Part shown: positions 1 through 8,133 of the stretch, piece after piece | How positions within the stretch are numbered: position 1 is the stretch's first letter | Layout of the letters: the number at the start of each line of letters is the position of its first letter | From: VRUE01 sp963716245 | GTDB taxonomy: Bacteria > Actinomycetota > Thermoleophilia > Solirubrobacterales > 70-9 | Direction of reading: 5' to 3' | Assembly: GCA_963716245.1 (NCBI GenBank) | Contig: OY970300.1 | Span: forward strand, 2,542,001 to 2,606,000 | DNA length: 64,000 nucleotides | Program-made: the position numbers and the translations under genes | The notes under the pieces: model-generated | What the model saw: only the letters and a program-made list of their open reading frames with translations | Databases searched by the model: none | What the model was told of the DNA's origin: nothing

Positions 1-1839
1 GAAGTACCCGCGCGAGCCGTCGGCGCTGATTCCGACCACGGCGGGTTCGTTCTTGCGCGAGATGAACTCCAGGTTTTCTTCGCCCTCGGGGTCCGGCGAG
101 TCGGTGTAGAGGTAAAGGGCGCGACCGGGACCGCCGGGGTCCTCGTCGGTCAGCTGCGAGGCGGTGGTGAAGGCGACCGTGTGCAGGTCGGGCGTCGCCG
201 CCTCGTAGAGCACGCCCTGCGGATCGGCTACTGGGCTCGAGCCCTCCGCTTCCGTGACCCAGACCGTGTCGGTGCCGTCGCGGCGCATGTAGAGCTGGGT
301 GCCGAGGCTCTCGGGAGCGGCTTTGAAGAGCGCGCGCGAGCCGTCGTCGGAGACGGTGTCGAGGTTGGCACTCGGATCCGTCCAGTCGTCCGTCCAAGCC
401 GCCCCGGAACCAGCCGGAGGGAGCGAGCCATCGGAGCCATCGGGCAGGATCCCGGCGAGCCGCAGCGTTCCTCGATCCCATTCGTAGACGTTGCGCGTAA
501 AGGGAGCGGCGCTAGGCAGCAGTTGCTGAGCGCTTGAGAAGTAGATGCGCTCGAAGTCCCGATCGCCGCCGATCGGGATGCTCTGGGCGAACAGGTCGAT
601 CTGCGGATTCGTCAGGTTTGGGTCGAAGGGAGAGGTCAGCGTCCTGAGGCCAGACCCCTCGGCGTTCACCCGGTAGAGGTTCGTGACGCCGTCGGAGATG
701 TCGTCAGAGGCTTCCGGGAGGTCATAGGCGGTGTAGAGGGCGCTGGTGACGTTCTCGGAGAACAGCGGCTTAGTCGTACCGACGAGGAGCTGGCTCAATC
801 CCGGTGCGGGCGCGGGCGTCGTTCCGTGGGTGATCCAGCCGCCGGGTCCGCGGCGAGCGATGTAGTCGGCGTCGCCGGCCGCACCGGTGCCCTTGACGCC
901 CGCGAAGCTCGAAGAAGCGACGTAGCCGACGGCCTCGCCGTCGGGCGAGACGACCGTGCGGGGTTCGGATGCGCGCAGCCCGCCGCCGTTCTTGTCGGGC
1001 GGCGAGACCATCTCCCAGGCGCGGTTGTCGGGCAGGAAGCCCTGACCGGGGAAGGGACCCGGGACGAAGGGGGCCGGGATCGGGTCGGTCCTGAACTTGC
1101 GCTCGGGACCGATCAGCGAGCCGACGGAGTTCTCGGCGAGGAGGCGGTAGACGTAGCGAGTGCCGGGATTCAGGCCGGTGAGCGCCGCGCTGACGGTCAG
1201 CGTCGCGGTGCCGGCATCCATCTGCGCGTCGGGGACCGGGACTTTGGTCGCGGTCGAGAACCCGCTTGCTTCATGAGCGCTCTGCTCGGCGTACTCGAAG
1301 TGCCAGGTCGTGGCGGCGCCGCCCGGGTTGAGGTCGGCGTTGAGGGTCGCGGCCCTGGCGCTGACCTCGGTTACGAAGATCCGCTCGACACCGAAGATGT
1401 CGCTCTCCAGGCTCGGCGGAGCGTCGGTCGAGAAGCTGCGGTCCTCGCCCTGGCTTTCGCCGTCGGCGTTGACCGCAACGAGGCGGTAGTGATAGGTGGT
1501 GGCCGAGGTGAGGCCGGTCAGTTCGGCGCTGACGTCCTTGGGTTCGTTGAAGGCGTTGCCCTCAGCGCAGGGGGCGCTGTTGCCGTAGGAGGTCGTGGTG
1601 CCCCACTCGAAGCGGCATTCGGTGGTTTCGACGCCGGTCGGGTCGAGTGAGCCGTGCAGGATCGCCGCCGTCTCGGTGATCGCGGTCGCACTGCCGGTGG
1701 TGACGACCGGAGCCGAGGCGGTCGCCTGGACCGCGCCGAGCAGGACGCTTGCTACGAGGACGAAGGCGGCAAGGGGGGCGAGGCGCCCGCTCCCGCGCAT
1801 GGTCGATCCGGCTGACGGTGCCTTCAGGCGGCGGTTCAC
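1..1839 (-). CDS. Secreted fibronectin-like / propeller-like protein, C-terminus cut by window edge
   Basis: Open minus-strand frame of 613 codons that runs off the left edge. I chose the GTG at 1839 because AAGGAGAGG lies just upstream; an in-frame ATG at 1800 is the alternative. The N-terminus has a basic stretch and a hydrophobic segment (LAAFVLVASVLLGAVQATAS) typical of a Sec signal peptide. Two fibronectin-III-like repeats follow, each ending in the pattern LTGL..T.Y.YRL.A.N. The rest has short strand-rich repeats (SPDGEAVGYVASSS, SDDGSRALFKA, SADGSRGYF) like TolB/WD-type propeller blades. I infer an exported extracellular protein of unknown substrate. The fold assignment is by pattern only. 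Confidence 0.72.
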   Translation of the reverse strand, partial: MNRRLKAPSAGSTMRGSGRLAPLAAFVLVASVLLGAVQATASAPVVTTGSATAITETAAILHGSLDPTGVETTECRFEWGTTTSYGNSAPCAEGNAFNEPKDVSAELTGLTSATTYHYRLVAVNADGESQGEDRSFSTDAPPSLESDIFGVERIFVTEVSARAATLNADLNPGGAATTWHFEYAEQSAHEASGFSTATKVPVPDAQMDAGTATLTVSAALTGLNPGTRYVYRLLAENSVGSLIGPERKFRTDPIPAPFVPGPFPGQGFLPDNRAWEMVSPPDKNGGGLRASEPRTVVSPDGEAVGYVASSSFAGVKGTGAAGDADYIARRGPGGWITHGTTPAPAPGLSQLLVGTTKPLFSENVTSALYTAYDLPEASDDISDGVTNLYRVNAEGSGLRTLTSPFDPNLTNPQIDLFAQSIPIGGDRDFERIYFSSAQQLLPSAAPFTRNVYEWDRGTLRLAGILPDGSDGSLPPAGSGAAWTDDWTDPSANLDTVSDDGSRALFKAAPESLGTQLYMRRDGTDTVWVTEAEGSSPVADPQGVLYEAATPDLHTVAFTTASQLTDEDPGGPGRALYLYTDSPDPEGEENLEFISRKNEPAVVGISADGSRGYF

Positions 1840-2016
1840 TCGATACCTCTCCTTGTCCCGTGAGCCCTCTGCCGGCCGCTTGCCTGCGGCCCTCCGGCTC
1901 GGTTTCCCTGAAGCTCGGTCCCGACCGAGCGGATCGTCACTGCAGTCGCTCACCCTCGCAGGGGTGAACAACTGTGTTTTTCGATCTGGCGATTAAGACA
2001 GATGTGTCTCTGGATG

Positions 2017-2433
2017 TCAAGCCGACGCTTCCTCGACGCACGCCGAGACGATCGGCGCGGCCTCCTCCTCGCCGAGGTAGGGCAGGAGGACGAATTCGAG
2101 CGCCTCGGGGAGAAGGCCGGGAATGCGCTCCGCCTCCCCGGCGACGAGGCGCTGGTAGACGATCCAGGCGATGCCGCCGGCGAGGGTGTCCTCGAGGCTG
2201 TCCGACAACCTGGTCGCGTGGGGGTTGAGGGCGCGGCCGGGGAAGAGAATCGGGTGGGCGACGTCGTGCAGGGCGCGCTCGTAGCGCTCGACGGCGGCGG
2301 GGCCGGCGGTGAGCACCTCGACCAGGCAGGCGCGGGCGATCAGCGGCTCGGCGTCGATCTCGGCGAAGAAGGCGAGCAGGGCGGCCTGGACCCGCTCGGT
2401 GTGGCCGGGCAGAGGCTGGATCGGGGCCATCAC
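2017..2433 (-). CDS. TetR-type ligand-binding half (no HTH), probably part of a broken regulator
   Basis: 138-residue ORF starting with GTG, its start overlapping the stop of the preceding ORF (GTGA). It contains only the effector-binding part of a TetR regulator (LIARACLVEVLTAGPAAVERYERA, then LPEALEFVLLPYLGEEEA at the C-terminus, the same ending seen in the TetR genes near 24 kb). There is no helix-turn-helix. Its first 25 residues repeat the helix (ALLAFFA) that ends the upstream ORF. The two ORFs therefore look like the product of recombination between tandem TetR genes, or one gene with a large insertion and frameshift. It could be translated by coupling and pair with the HTH half, but decay is more likely. 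Confidence 0.55.
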   Translation of the reverse strand: MMAPIQPLPGHTERVQAALLAFFAEIDAEPLIARACLVEVLTAGPAAVERYERALHDVAHPILFPGRALNPHATRLSDSLEDTLAGGIAWIVYQRLVAGEAERIPGLLPEALEFVLLPYLGEEEAAPIVSACVEEASA

Positions 2434-2894
2434 GAGGTCTCCTCGCCGGCCTCGGCGGCGTAGCGGCGGGAGGCGAAGAAGGCCAGCGTGGCCCGCAGGG
2501 AGGCGACGACCTGCCGGGGCCAGTCGCCTGCGAACGGAGCGGCGGCGGCCACCACCACCGTCTCCAGGTGCTCGAAGATCACGTCGAAGGCGGCGAGGAA
2601 GCAGTCGTCCTTGGTCTCGAAGTGCTCGTAGAAGACGCGCCGCGAGACGTGGGCGGCGGCGGCGATCTCGCCGATCGTGGCGGCCGCGTAGCCGCGCTCG
2701 GCGACCACCGTGGCGAGGCCGGCGATCAGGCGCTCGCGCTGGTGGGCGGCGACCTGCTCGGCGCTGTAGTGGTGGCGGCCGGAGGGCAGCGGCCCGAGTG
2801 TGGCGGGTGGCTCCGTCCCCCGCTCCCGCGTGGCTCCCGAGCCGGCGCCGTCTTCGCTCTCACCGGGGGGCATCGCGGCGATCAGGGTAGCCAC
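2430..2894 (-). CDS. TetR-type N-terminal DNA-binding half
   Basis: 154 residues from a GTG start. After about 45 disordered residues comes a canonical TetR HTH: RLIAGLATVVAERGYAAATI, then GEIAAAAHVSRRVFYEHFETKDDCFLAAFD, followed by one further helix (VVASLRATLAFFA). The frame then diverges into unrelated residues and stops. A full TetR needs roughly 100 more residues, which are found in the next ORF downstream. It lies 6 bases after a TetR C-terminal fragment, so it sits in a row of TetR remnants. As a separate protein it could still bind DNA, but would lack ligand control and most of the dimer interface. Confidence 0.6.
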   Translation of the reverse strand: MATLIAAMPPGESEDGAGSGATRERGTEPPATLGPLPSGRHHYSAEQVAAHQRERLIAGLATVVAERGYAAATIGEIAAAAHVSRRVFYEHFETKDDCFLAAFDVIFEHLETVVVAAAAPFAGDWPRQVVASLRATLAFFASRRYAAEAGEETS

Positions 2895-2900
2895 CGGAGC

Positions 2901-3130
2901 TCACTCAGAAGGAACCGTCGAGACACGCCGGGAAACGCCGTCGTCCGGCTGCGGCGGCGGGCGAATCGAGAGCTCCTCCAGCGCCGCCTCCGAGCCCAGG
3001 TAGGGCAGCACCGCGTTGTACATCAGCTCGGGGACCAGGCGATCGATCGTGGCGAGCTCGCCGGCCGCGACGGCGACGTGCATGCGGTTGTAGATCGCGC
3101 CGCCGATGCCCTCCGCGGTCGCGCGGGTCC
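2901..3130 (-). pseudogene. TetR C-terminal fragment
   Basis: The minus frame reads TAEGIGGAIYNRMHVAVAAGELATI (shown in part), then LVPELMYNAVLPYLGSEAALEEL before a stop at 2901. This is the last two helices of a TetR regulator of the same family as the genes at 23.4-24.8 kb. The homology begins abruptly near 3130 and no HTH lies upstream, where the sequence instead runs towards the divergent membrane-protein gene. I read it as a 5'-truncated relic. The 60-residue ORF starting at an internal ATG (3083) is unlikely to be a real start. Confidence 0.55.
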
Positions 3131-3207
3131 TTTTATGATCGCCTCTTGGCCGGGCTCAGCCCAAGCGCACTCCCCGCGCGTTTGTCGAAGTCACGGACTG
3201 AGACGGC

Positions 3208-3978
3208 GTGAAAGAGCACGTGCTCAGCGCAGGGGATCGTGCCGCGTTGCAGGGCTTGATCGCCCTCGCCGGAACGCTGGGGGTCGGCGCCCTGCTGGCC
3301 CGGCTCATGCCCGCTCGAGACGATGCCCCCGATCGTCATCTCGGCTTCGTCGTCTTCGAGCTCTTCTCGGTCGTCGCGATTCTCACGGCAGCGGCGATCA
3401 CGACTTACGCGAGCATCTGGTTCCGTCACGAGAACGAAGCGATCTCCAGCGGGGACCTTGCTCGCGTCGGCGCACCGCTCATCCTGTCTCTGGTAGTGCT
3501 CGTGCTACTCGTCGCGGTCGGGAGGCCTCGCGAACATGCCCGGCTGGCTGGACACCATCTGCCGTCCCTGTTGGCTATGTTGACGATGGCCGCCGCACTG
3601 GGAATATCGTTGATCTTCTTGGAGCTCGAGCCGGAGGGCATCGTCGCGGCGGCGACGGCGCTCCTCGTGATCGGCGGCTGTCTCTCCTGGTCGTATGCCC
3701 GAATCGAGCGTTTCGGCATGGGGCGGCGGCGGCGAAGCGCCTTCAAGCGCGTGGGGGGCCTCGCCGCAGCGGGATATCTGCCAAGTATGGCGGGGGCGCA
3801 AACGGGGCTCCCGACGGTGATCGGCGAGTCGGGAGGGCTGATCGTGTCCGTCTGGAAAAAAGGCGAGGGGGTTTTCCTGGACCAGGACAGCGCCCGTCAC
3901 TGGGAGGCCGAGGTCAACCGGCGGTGGACGGAGCTCACGACCGGCAATGCCATCGCGCCCGTCACGACCGTGTGCTGA
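3208..3978 (+). CDS. Hypothetical four-helix membrane protein
   Basis: 256 residues starting at GTG. Four hydrophobic segments are visible at about residues 13-33, 46-68, 89-105 and 120-165 (the last may be two helices), with basic residues (GRRRRSAFKR) after the membrane part. The C-terminal ~80 residues look soluble and include ESGGLIVSVWKKGEGVFLDQ. No family recognised. It is transcribed away from the TetR remnants. The C-terminal part could be exposed on either face. Confidence 0.6.
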   Translation: MKEHVLSAGDRAALQGLIALAGTLGVGALLARLMPARDDAPDRHLGFVVFELFSVVAILTAAAITTYASIWFRHENEAISSGDLARVGAPLILSLVVLVLLVAVGRPREHARLAGHHLPSLLAMLTMAAALGISLIFLELEPEGIVAAATALLVIGGCLSWSYARIERFGMGRRRRSAFKRVGGLAAAGYLPSMAGAQTGLPTVIGESGGLIVSVWKKGEGVFLDQDSARHWEAEVNRRWTELTTGNAIAPVTTVC

Positions 3979-3985
3979 GCGAAGT

Positions 3986-4160
3986 GAAGCTCAGAACTCG
4001 CCTTCTGCCCTGGCCACCTAGGTTCGTCATGACTGTCAGCCTGCGCCAGAAACCAGGACACGATCCGATTCGACAGCCGATCGAGCTGAACGACGACGGC
4101 CTCTTTGAGCTGACCGATCTGAAAATCATCGGCTTACAGCCTGCTGCAGGGGACGCGTAG
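3986..4160 (+). CDS. Small hypothetical ORF
   Basis: A 57-residue frame from GTG 3986 (or 43 residues from ATG 4029) follows the membrane protein by a few bases. The product is hydrophilic (DPIRQPIELNDDGLFELTDLK) with no membrane segment. No good Shine-Dalgarno is visible. Its position directly behind the membrane gene suggests a possible two-gene unit, but it could be chance; I recognise no family. Confidence 0.25.
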
Positions 4161-4173
4161 CGGGCCCGCCCGC

Positions 4174-5937
4174 TCAGCCGCCGTTGTTGAGGCCCTTGAC
4201 CGGCGCGCCGAAAACCTGCTCGGCACAGAGCAGGGGCTGGGGGTCAAAGGAGTCCATCAGGGCGCGGCCGTCCGCCGTGCCGCGCAGGATCGGCTCCGGG
4301 GGCGGGCCTTTGGCTTTCGGCTTGCGCGGCGGGCGGACGTAGGTGCCGCGGCCGCACTGGATGACGAAGTCGCGGAAGCCGTCGCGGGCGTCGACGATGT
4401 CCTCGCCGCCGTTGCCGTAGAACTCGTCCTGCCCCGGCTGGCCGAGCATCGCGTTCGGGCCGCTGTCGCCGATCAGCACGTCCCAGTCGAAGGAGCCCTC
4501 CATGTCCTCGTTTGAGTCGTCGAGGCGGACCGGCTTGCAGCCCTCGTCCATCAGCTCGTCGACCCAGGCTTTGTTCTGCGGGAAGGAGATGATCAGCAGT
4601 CCCGGGTGCGCCTGCGTCTCGGCGAAGGAGGCGTCGTCGCGCCCGTCGCCGCCGACAATCGCGCCGCCGGCGCAGCCACCGCCCGCGGCGATCAGATCCC
4701 CCGAGCCTTCGCCGTAGAGGAAGGTCGGGCCGGGCAGGCCGCCGACCAGGCCGTCGGCGCCGTCGCCGCCGTGCAGGCGGTCCGAGCCGGGTCCGGACTC
4801 GAGCAGGTCGTCCTCGGGGCCGGCGCGGATCACGTCGTCGCCGCGGCCGCCGGCAAAGCGCACGTTCTCGGCGCCGACCAGCGAGCCTTCGACCCGCAGC
4901 ATGTCGTCGCCCGGCCCGAGGTCGGCGGTAAGCCAGCGAGCCGGCCCGTCCTCGACGACGCAGAGCGCCTGCTTGCGGTCTTCGATCGAGCGGTCGCAGC
5001 CGGGCCCGAGCGAGATGCCGGTCGTGGCGGCGACCCCGAAGGTGCTCGTCGCCGGGTCGAAGGTGACCGCGGTCAGCTTGTCGGAGCCGTCGCCGCCGAC
5101 AATCGTCAGCCCGCCCCCACCCCCGACGGTGTGGTCGATCTCCAGGTAGGTGGTCCCGTTCGGCGCCCGTTCGGGGCCGCAGGAGGTCTGGACCGGGCCG
5201 CCCTTGCAGCCGTCCTTGCCCTGGCCGCCGTCGATTGTGTTGTGCCCGGCGTGGCCGAAGATCCTGTCGTCGCCGGGGCCGCCTTCGATCAGGTTGTCGC
5301 GCCCGTCGCCGGTCAGCACGTCGCGGAACGAGGAGCCCTCCAGGGACTCGAAGCGGTAGAGGCGGTCGTGCCCGTCGCCGCGCGCCTTGTGGCGTGCCAG
5401 CGAGACCCTCACCCCGGCGCCGCCGGGGCTGGCGACGTCGGTTGCGAAGGAGGCGATGTCTTCGCCGCCGGCGCCGCCGTCCATGCGGTCGTAGCCGTAG
5501 TCGCCGTGGACGTAGTCGCGGCTGCCCGCGCCGCCGTTGACGGTGTCGATGCCGAGGCTGCCGGCCACCTCGTCGTCGTCGCCGGGACCGCCGAAGAGAT
5601 GGTCGTCGCCGAGGTCGCCGATTATCCGGTCGTCTTCGCCCGTCCCGCCGTCGACCGTGTCGTTGCCGCGCCCGCCGTGCAGCAGGTCGGCCCCGGGCCC
5701 GCCGCAGACGAGGTCGTTGCCGAGCGCGCTGTGAACGGTGTCGTCCCCGAGCCCGGCCCAGATCACGTCGCGGCTGTCGGTGCCCCTGATGTCGTCGTTC
5801 CCGTCGGTGCCGACGATCTCCGCCACCCGCCCGCGGCAGCGTGGGTCGTCCTCTTCCACGGGTGCGGCGGCGAGCAGTGCGACGAGCGCGACCAGCGCCG
5901 TCAGGCTGACTGCGATCCCCCTGCCGATCGACTTCAT
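4174..5937 (-). CDS. Secreted RTX-type calcium-binding repeat protein
   Basis: 587 residues from ATG 5937, which gives a clean signal peptide (MKSIGRGIAVSLTALVALVALLAAA); a GTG at 5985 would add 16 residues before it. The mature part starts with several glycine/aspartate nonapeptides of hemolysin type (GGPGADLLHGGRGNDTVDGG, GDLGDDHLFGGPGDDD), and more blocks follow later. Such GGxGxDxLx repeats bind calcium in a beta-roll outside the cell. A middle region without repeats (IDHTVGGGGGLTIVGGDGSD) and a non-repeat C-terminus are present. No protease or lipase domain is visible, so its activity is unknown. Confidence 0.85.
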   Translation of the reverse strand: MKSIGRGIAVSLTALVALVALLAAAPVEEDDPRCRGRVAEIVGTDGNDDIRGTDSRDVIWAGLGDDTVHSALGNDLVCGGPGADLLHGGRGNDTVDGGTGEDDRIIGDLGDDHLFGGPGDDDEVAGSLGIDTVNGGAGSRDYVHGDYGYDRMDGGAGGEDIASFATDVASPGGAGVRVSLARHKARGDGHDRLYRFESLEGSSFRDVLTGDGRDNLIEGGPGDDRIFGHAGHNTIDGGQGKDGCKGGPVQTSCGPERAPNGTTYLEIDHTVGGGGGLTIVGGDGSDKLTAVTFDPATSTFGVAATTGISLGPGCDRSIEDRKQALCVVEDGPARWLTADLGPGDDMLRVEGSLVGAENVRFAGGRGDDVIRAGPEDDLLESGPGSDRLHGGDGADGLVGGLPGPTFLYGEGSGDLIAAGGGCAGGAIVGGDGRDDASFAETQAHPGLLIISFPQNKAWVDELMDEGCKPVRLDDSNEDMEGSFDWDVLIGDSGPNAMLGQPGQDEFYGNGGEDIVDARDGFRDFVIQCGRGTYVRPPRKPKAKGPPPEPILRGTADGRALMDSFDPQPLLCAEQVFGAPVKGLNNGG

Positions 5938-5978
5938 CTCGCGGCCGAGACTATCGAGCGGGGGTGAGGCGCCCAAGA

Positions 5979-6007
5979 TTGACACTTTTGACGCAGAATT
6001 GTTACAT
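5979..6007 (+). promoter_or_regulatory. Sigma-70-like promoter of vapBC
   Basis: TTGACA at 5979-5984, a 17-base spacer, then TTACAT at 6002-6007. The -10 box lies inside the left arm of the operator palindrome, an arrangement that fits autorepression by VapBC. Confidence 0.55.
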
Positions 6008-6030
6008 TACCTGGATGGAGGTGATGTAAC
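6001..6030. promoter_or_regulatory. VapBC operator, 12-bp inverted repeat
   Basis: GTTACATTACCT at 6001-6012 and AGGTGATGTAAC at 6019-6030 are inverted repeats with one mismatch around a 6-base centre. The right arm contains the GGAGGTG Shine-Dalgarno of vapB and ends one base before its start codon. Binding there would block both transcription and translation initiation. Confidence 0.65.
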
Positions 6031-6279
6031 GTGGCCCGCATGAAGCGCTTGCAGATATCGATCGAGCCCGACCTTGACGCGGCGGTCGAACGCCGTGCCG
6101 AAGAAGAAGGGCTCTCGAAGGCGGAGGTGATCAGGCGTTGCGTTCGGGCCCGAGTCAAACCATTGCCCCCCCTCGAGGAGGACCCGTTCTTCAAGCTGCT
6201 TGGGACGGTCGAAGGGGATCCAGACAGCAGCACCACCATCGACGAGGTCGTTTACGGCCTGTCCCGCGACCACCCGTGA
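6031..6279 (+). CDS. vapB: VapB-type ribbon-helix-helix antitoxin
   Basis: 82 residues. The N-terminal 45 residues form a ribbon-helix-helix: a strand (KRLQISIEPDLDAAV) and two helices (RRAEEEGLSKAEVIRRCVRA), as in CopG/VapB DNA binders. The tail (EEDPFFKLLGTVEGDP) should neutralise the toxin. The gene starts with GTG straight after the operator, and its stop overlaps the start of the PIN-domain gene (GTGA). I infer autoregulation with the toxin. Confidence 0.85.
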   Translation: MARMKRLQISIEPDLDAAVERRAEEEGLSKAEVIRRCVRARVKPLPPLEEDPFFKLLGTVEGDPDSSTTIDEVVYGLSRDHP

Positions 6280-6677
6280 TCTTCGCTGACTCGTCGTTCT
6301 TGATCGCGTTCATGATCGAGCGCGATCGGCATCACGAGGCTGCGGTTCTTCTCTACGATCGGCTCGCCACTCAACGCGTGGCAATAACGAATCATGTCCG
6401 GGGCGAAACGTGGACCTGGCTCCGTGCCAGGAGCAGGCATGAGAAGGCGGTCTCGTTCCTGGACAGTGTTGGAAGGGACGACGGCTATATCGAGGTATCG
6501 CACGTCTCCGAGGACCTCGAAGCCGACGCGCTCCGCTGGCTGCGGCAGCACGACGAGCGCGAGTACTCCTTCGTCGACGCGACCAGCTTCGCCTACATGC
6601 ATGCGCACGGAATCCAAGAGGTGCTCGCCTTCGACGGCGACTTCGCCGCCGCGGGGTTCACCGAACTGCGGCCCTAG
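6276..6677 (+). CDS. vapC: VapC-type PIN-domain ribonuclease toxin
   Basis: 133 residues from GTG 6276. PIN-domain acidic residues are in place: IFADSSFLIA at the N-terminus (first Asp), NHVRGETWTWL (Glu), and SFVDATSFAYMHAHGI followed by AFDGDF near the C-terminus. Length is normal for VapC. By family it is a magnesium-dependent RNase acting on tRNA or rRNA. The longer upstream frame reading into vapB was discarded because it overlaps the antitoxin. Confidence 0.88.
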   Translation: MIFADSSFLIAFMIERDRHHEAAVLLYDRLATQRVAITNHVRGETWTWLRARSRHEKAVSFLDSVGRDDGYIEVSHVSEDLEADALRWLRQHDEREYSFVDATSFAYMHAHGIQEVLAFDGDFAAAGFTELRP

Positions 6678-6690
6678 GGGCGAGCGGCCG

Positions 6691-8133
6691 CTATTCCAGA
6701 TTCACCATGACGTGCTTGATCTCGGTGTAGTCCTCCAAGGCGTACATCGAGAGGTCCTTGCCGTAGCCGGATTCCTTGTAGCCGCCGTGGGGCATCTCGG
6801 AGACGAGCGGGATGTGGTCGTTGATCCAGACGCAGCCGAAGCGCAGCGCGTTGGCGACCCGCATCGCGCGGCCCACGTCGCGCGTCCAGACCGAGGAGGC
6901 GAGGCCGTAGCGGGTGCCGTTCGCCCACTCGACCGCCGCCTCCTCGTCGCTGAACGGCTGCACAGTGATCACCGGACCGAAGATCTCCTTCTGGATCATC
7001 TCGTCGTCCTGCTCGAGGCCGGCGACGACCGTCGGCTCCAGGAAGTAGCCGGGCAGGTCGGGCTGGCTGCCGCCGGTGACGACCTCGGCCCGCTCCGGCC
7101 GCCGCTCCAGGAAGCCCTCGACCCGCTCGCGCTGGCGCTGCGAGTTGAGCGGCCCGAGCGTCGTGTCGGAGGAGAGGGTGTCGCCCAGCACCAGGCCCTT
7201 GGCTTCGGAGACGAGCCGGTCGACCACGTCGTCGTAGACGCCCTTGGAGGCGAGCACGCGGGTCGCCGCCGTGCAGTCTTGGCCGGCGTTGTAGTAGCCG
7301 GTCCCGGCGATCGTCTCCATCGCGGTCTCCATCGACACGTCGTCGAAGACGATCACCGGCGCCTTGCCGCCGAGCTCCAGGTGGACGCGCTTGAGGCTGT
7401 CGGAGGCGGCTTTGGCGATCCCCTTCCCGGTCGCGGGCGAGCCGGTCAGCGAGACCATCTCGACGTCGGGGTGGGTGACCAGCTCCGCGCCGGCCGGCTC
7501 GCCGTGGCCGCCGATCACGTTGAGGACGCCCGGCGGCAGGATGTCGGCGCACCACTCGGCGAAGAGCAGGGTGCTCAGCGGCGTCGTCTCCGCCGGCTTG
7601 AGCACGACCGTGTTGCCGGCGCCGAGCGCGGGGCCGATCTTCCAGATCGCCATCATCAGCGGGTAGTTCCACGGCGTGATCTGGCCGACGACGCCGACCG
7701 GCTCGCGGCGGATGAACGAGGTGTGGCCCTCCATGTACTCGCCGGCGGCGCGGCCCTCCATGCAGCGGGCGGCACCGGCGAAGAAGCGCAGGTTGTCGGC
7801 CATCACCGGGATCTCGTCCTCGACCACCGCGGCACGCGGCTTGCCCGCGTCGGCCGCCTCGAGATTGGCGATCTCCTCGCCGCGCTCCTCGATCAGGTCC
7901 GCCATCCGCAGCAGCGCCCGGGCCCGTTCGCCGGGCGGCGTCGCCGCCCAGTCGTCGAACGCGCCCTTGGCGGCCTCGACCGCCGTGTCGACGTCGGCCT
8001 TGGTCGAGAGCGGCGCCTCGGCGATCGCCTCGCCGGTGGCCGGGTTGACGACGTCCTCCGTCCCGCCCTCGGCCGGGTCCACCGCCTTGCCGCCGATGAA
8101 GTTCCTCAGCTTCGTCTTGGTCGCCGCTGCCAT
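6691..8133 (-). CDS. Gamma-aminobutyraldehyde dehydrogenase-like aldehyde dehydrogenase
   Basis: 480 residues, full ALDH length. Catalytic glutamate is in LELGGKAP and the nucleophile cysteine in NAGQDCTAATR; this cysteine context is the one found in aminobutyraldehyde dehydrogenases (YdcW/PatD/Prr type) as I remember them. The NAD-site motif TPWNYPLMMA and the conserved KEIFGPV and GGYKESGYGKD are present. It would oxidise 4-aminobutanal to GABA with NAD. Its ATG shares one base with the stop of alanine dehydrogenase (TGATG), and its Shine-Dalgarno (GGAGGTGA) lies inside that gene, so the two are coupled. Confidence 0.85.
   Translation of the reverse strand: MAAATKTKLRNFIGGKAVDPAEGGTEDVVNPATGEAIAEAPLSTKADVDTAVEAAKGAFDDWAATPPGERARALLRMADLIEERGEEIANLEAADAGKPRAAVVEDEIPVMADNLRFFAGAARCMEGRAAGEYMEGHTSFIRREPVGVVGQITPWNYPLMMAIWKIGPALGAGNTVVLKPAETTPLSTLLFAEWCADILPPGVLNVIGGHGEPAGAELVTHPDVEMVSLTGSPATGKGIAKAASDSLKRVHLELGGKAPVIVFDDVSMETAMETIAGTGYYNAGQDCTAATRVLASKGVYDDVVDRLVSEAKGLVLGDTLSSDTTLGPLNSQRQRERVEGFLERRPERAEVVTGGSQPDLPGYFLEPTVVAGLEQDDEMIQKEIFGPVITVQPFSDEEAAVEWANGTRYGLASSVWTRDVGRAMRVANALRFGCVWINDHIPLVSEMPHGGYKESGYGKDLSMYALEDYTEIKHVMVNLE

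Noticed and set aside
4174..5937. Tandem nucleotide repeats suggesting a CRISPR-like array
   Set aside because: They are in-frame RTX nonapeptide codons (27-base rhythm), not spacer-separated repeats. No CRISPR array was seen anywhere in the window.
4606..5967. 453-residue plus-strand ORF rich in Val and Ala
   Set aside because: Mirror frame of the RTX-repeat gene; the repeats explain its regularity.
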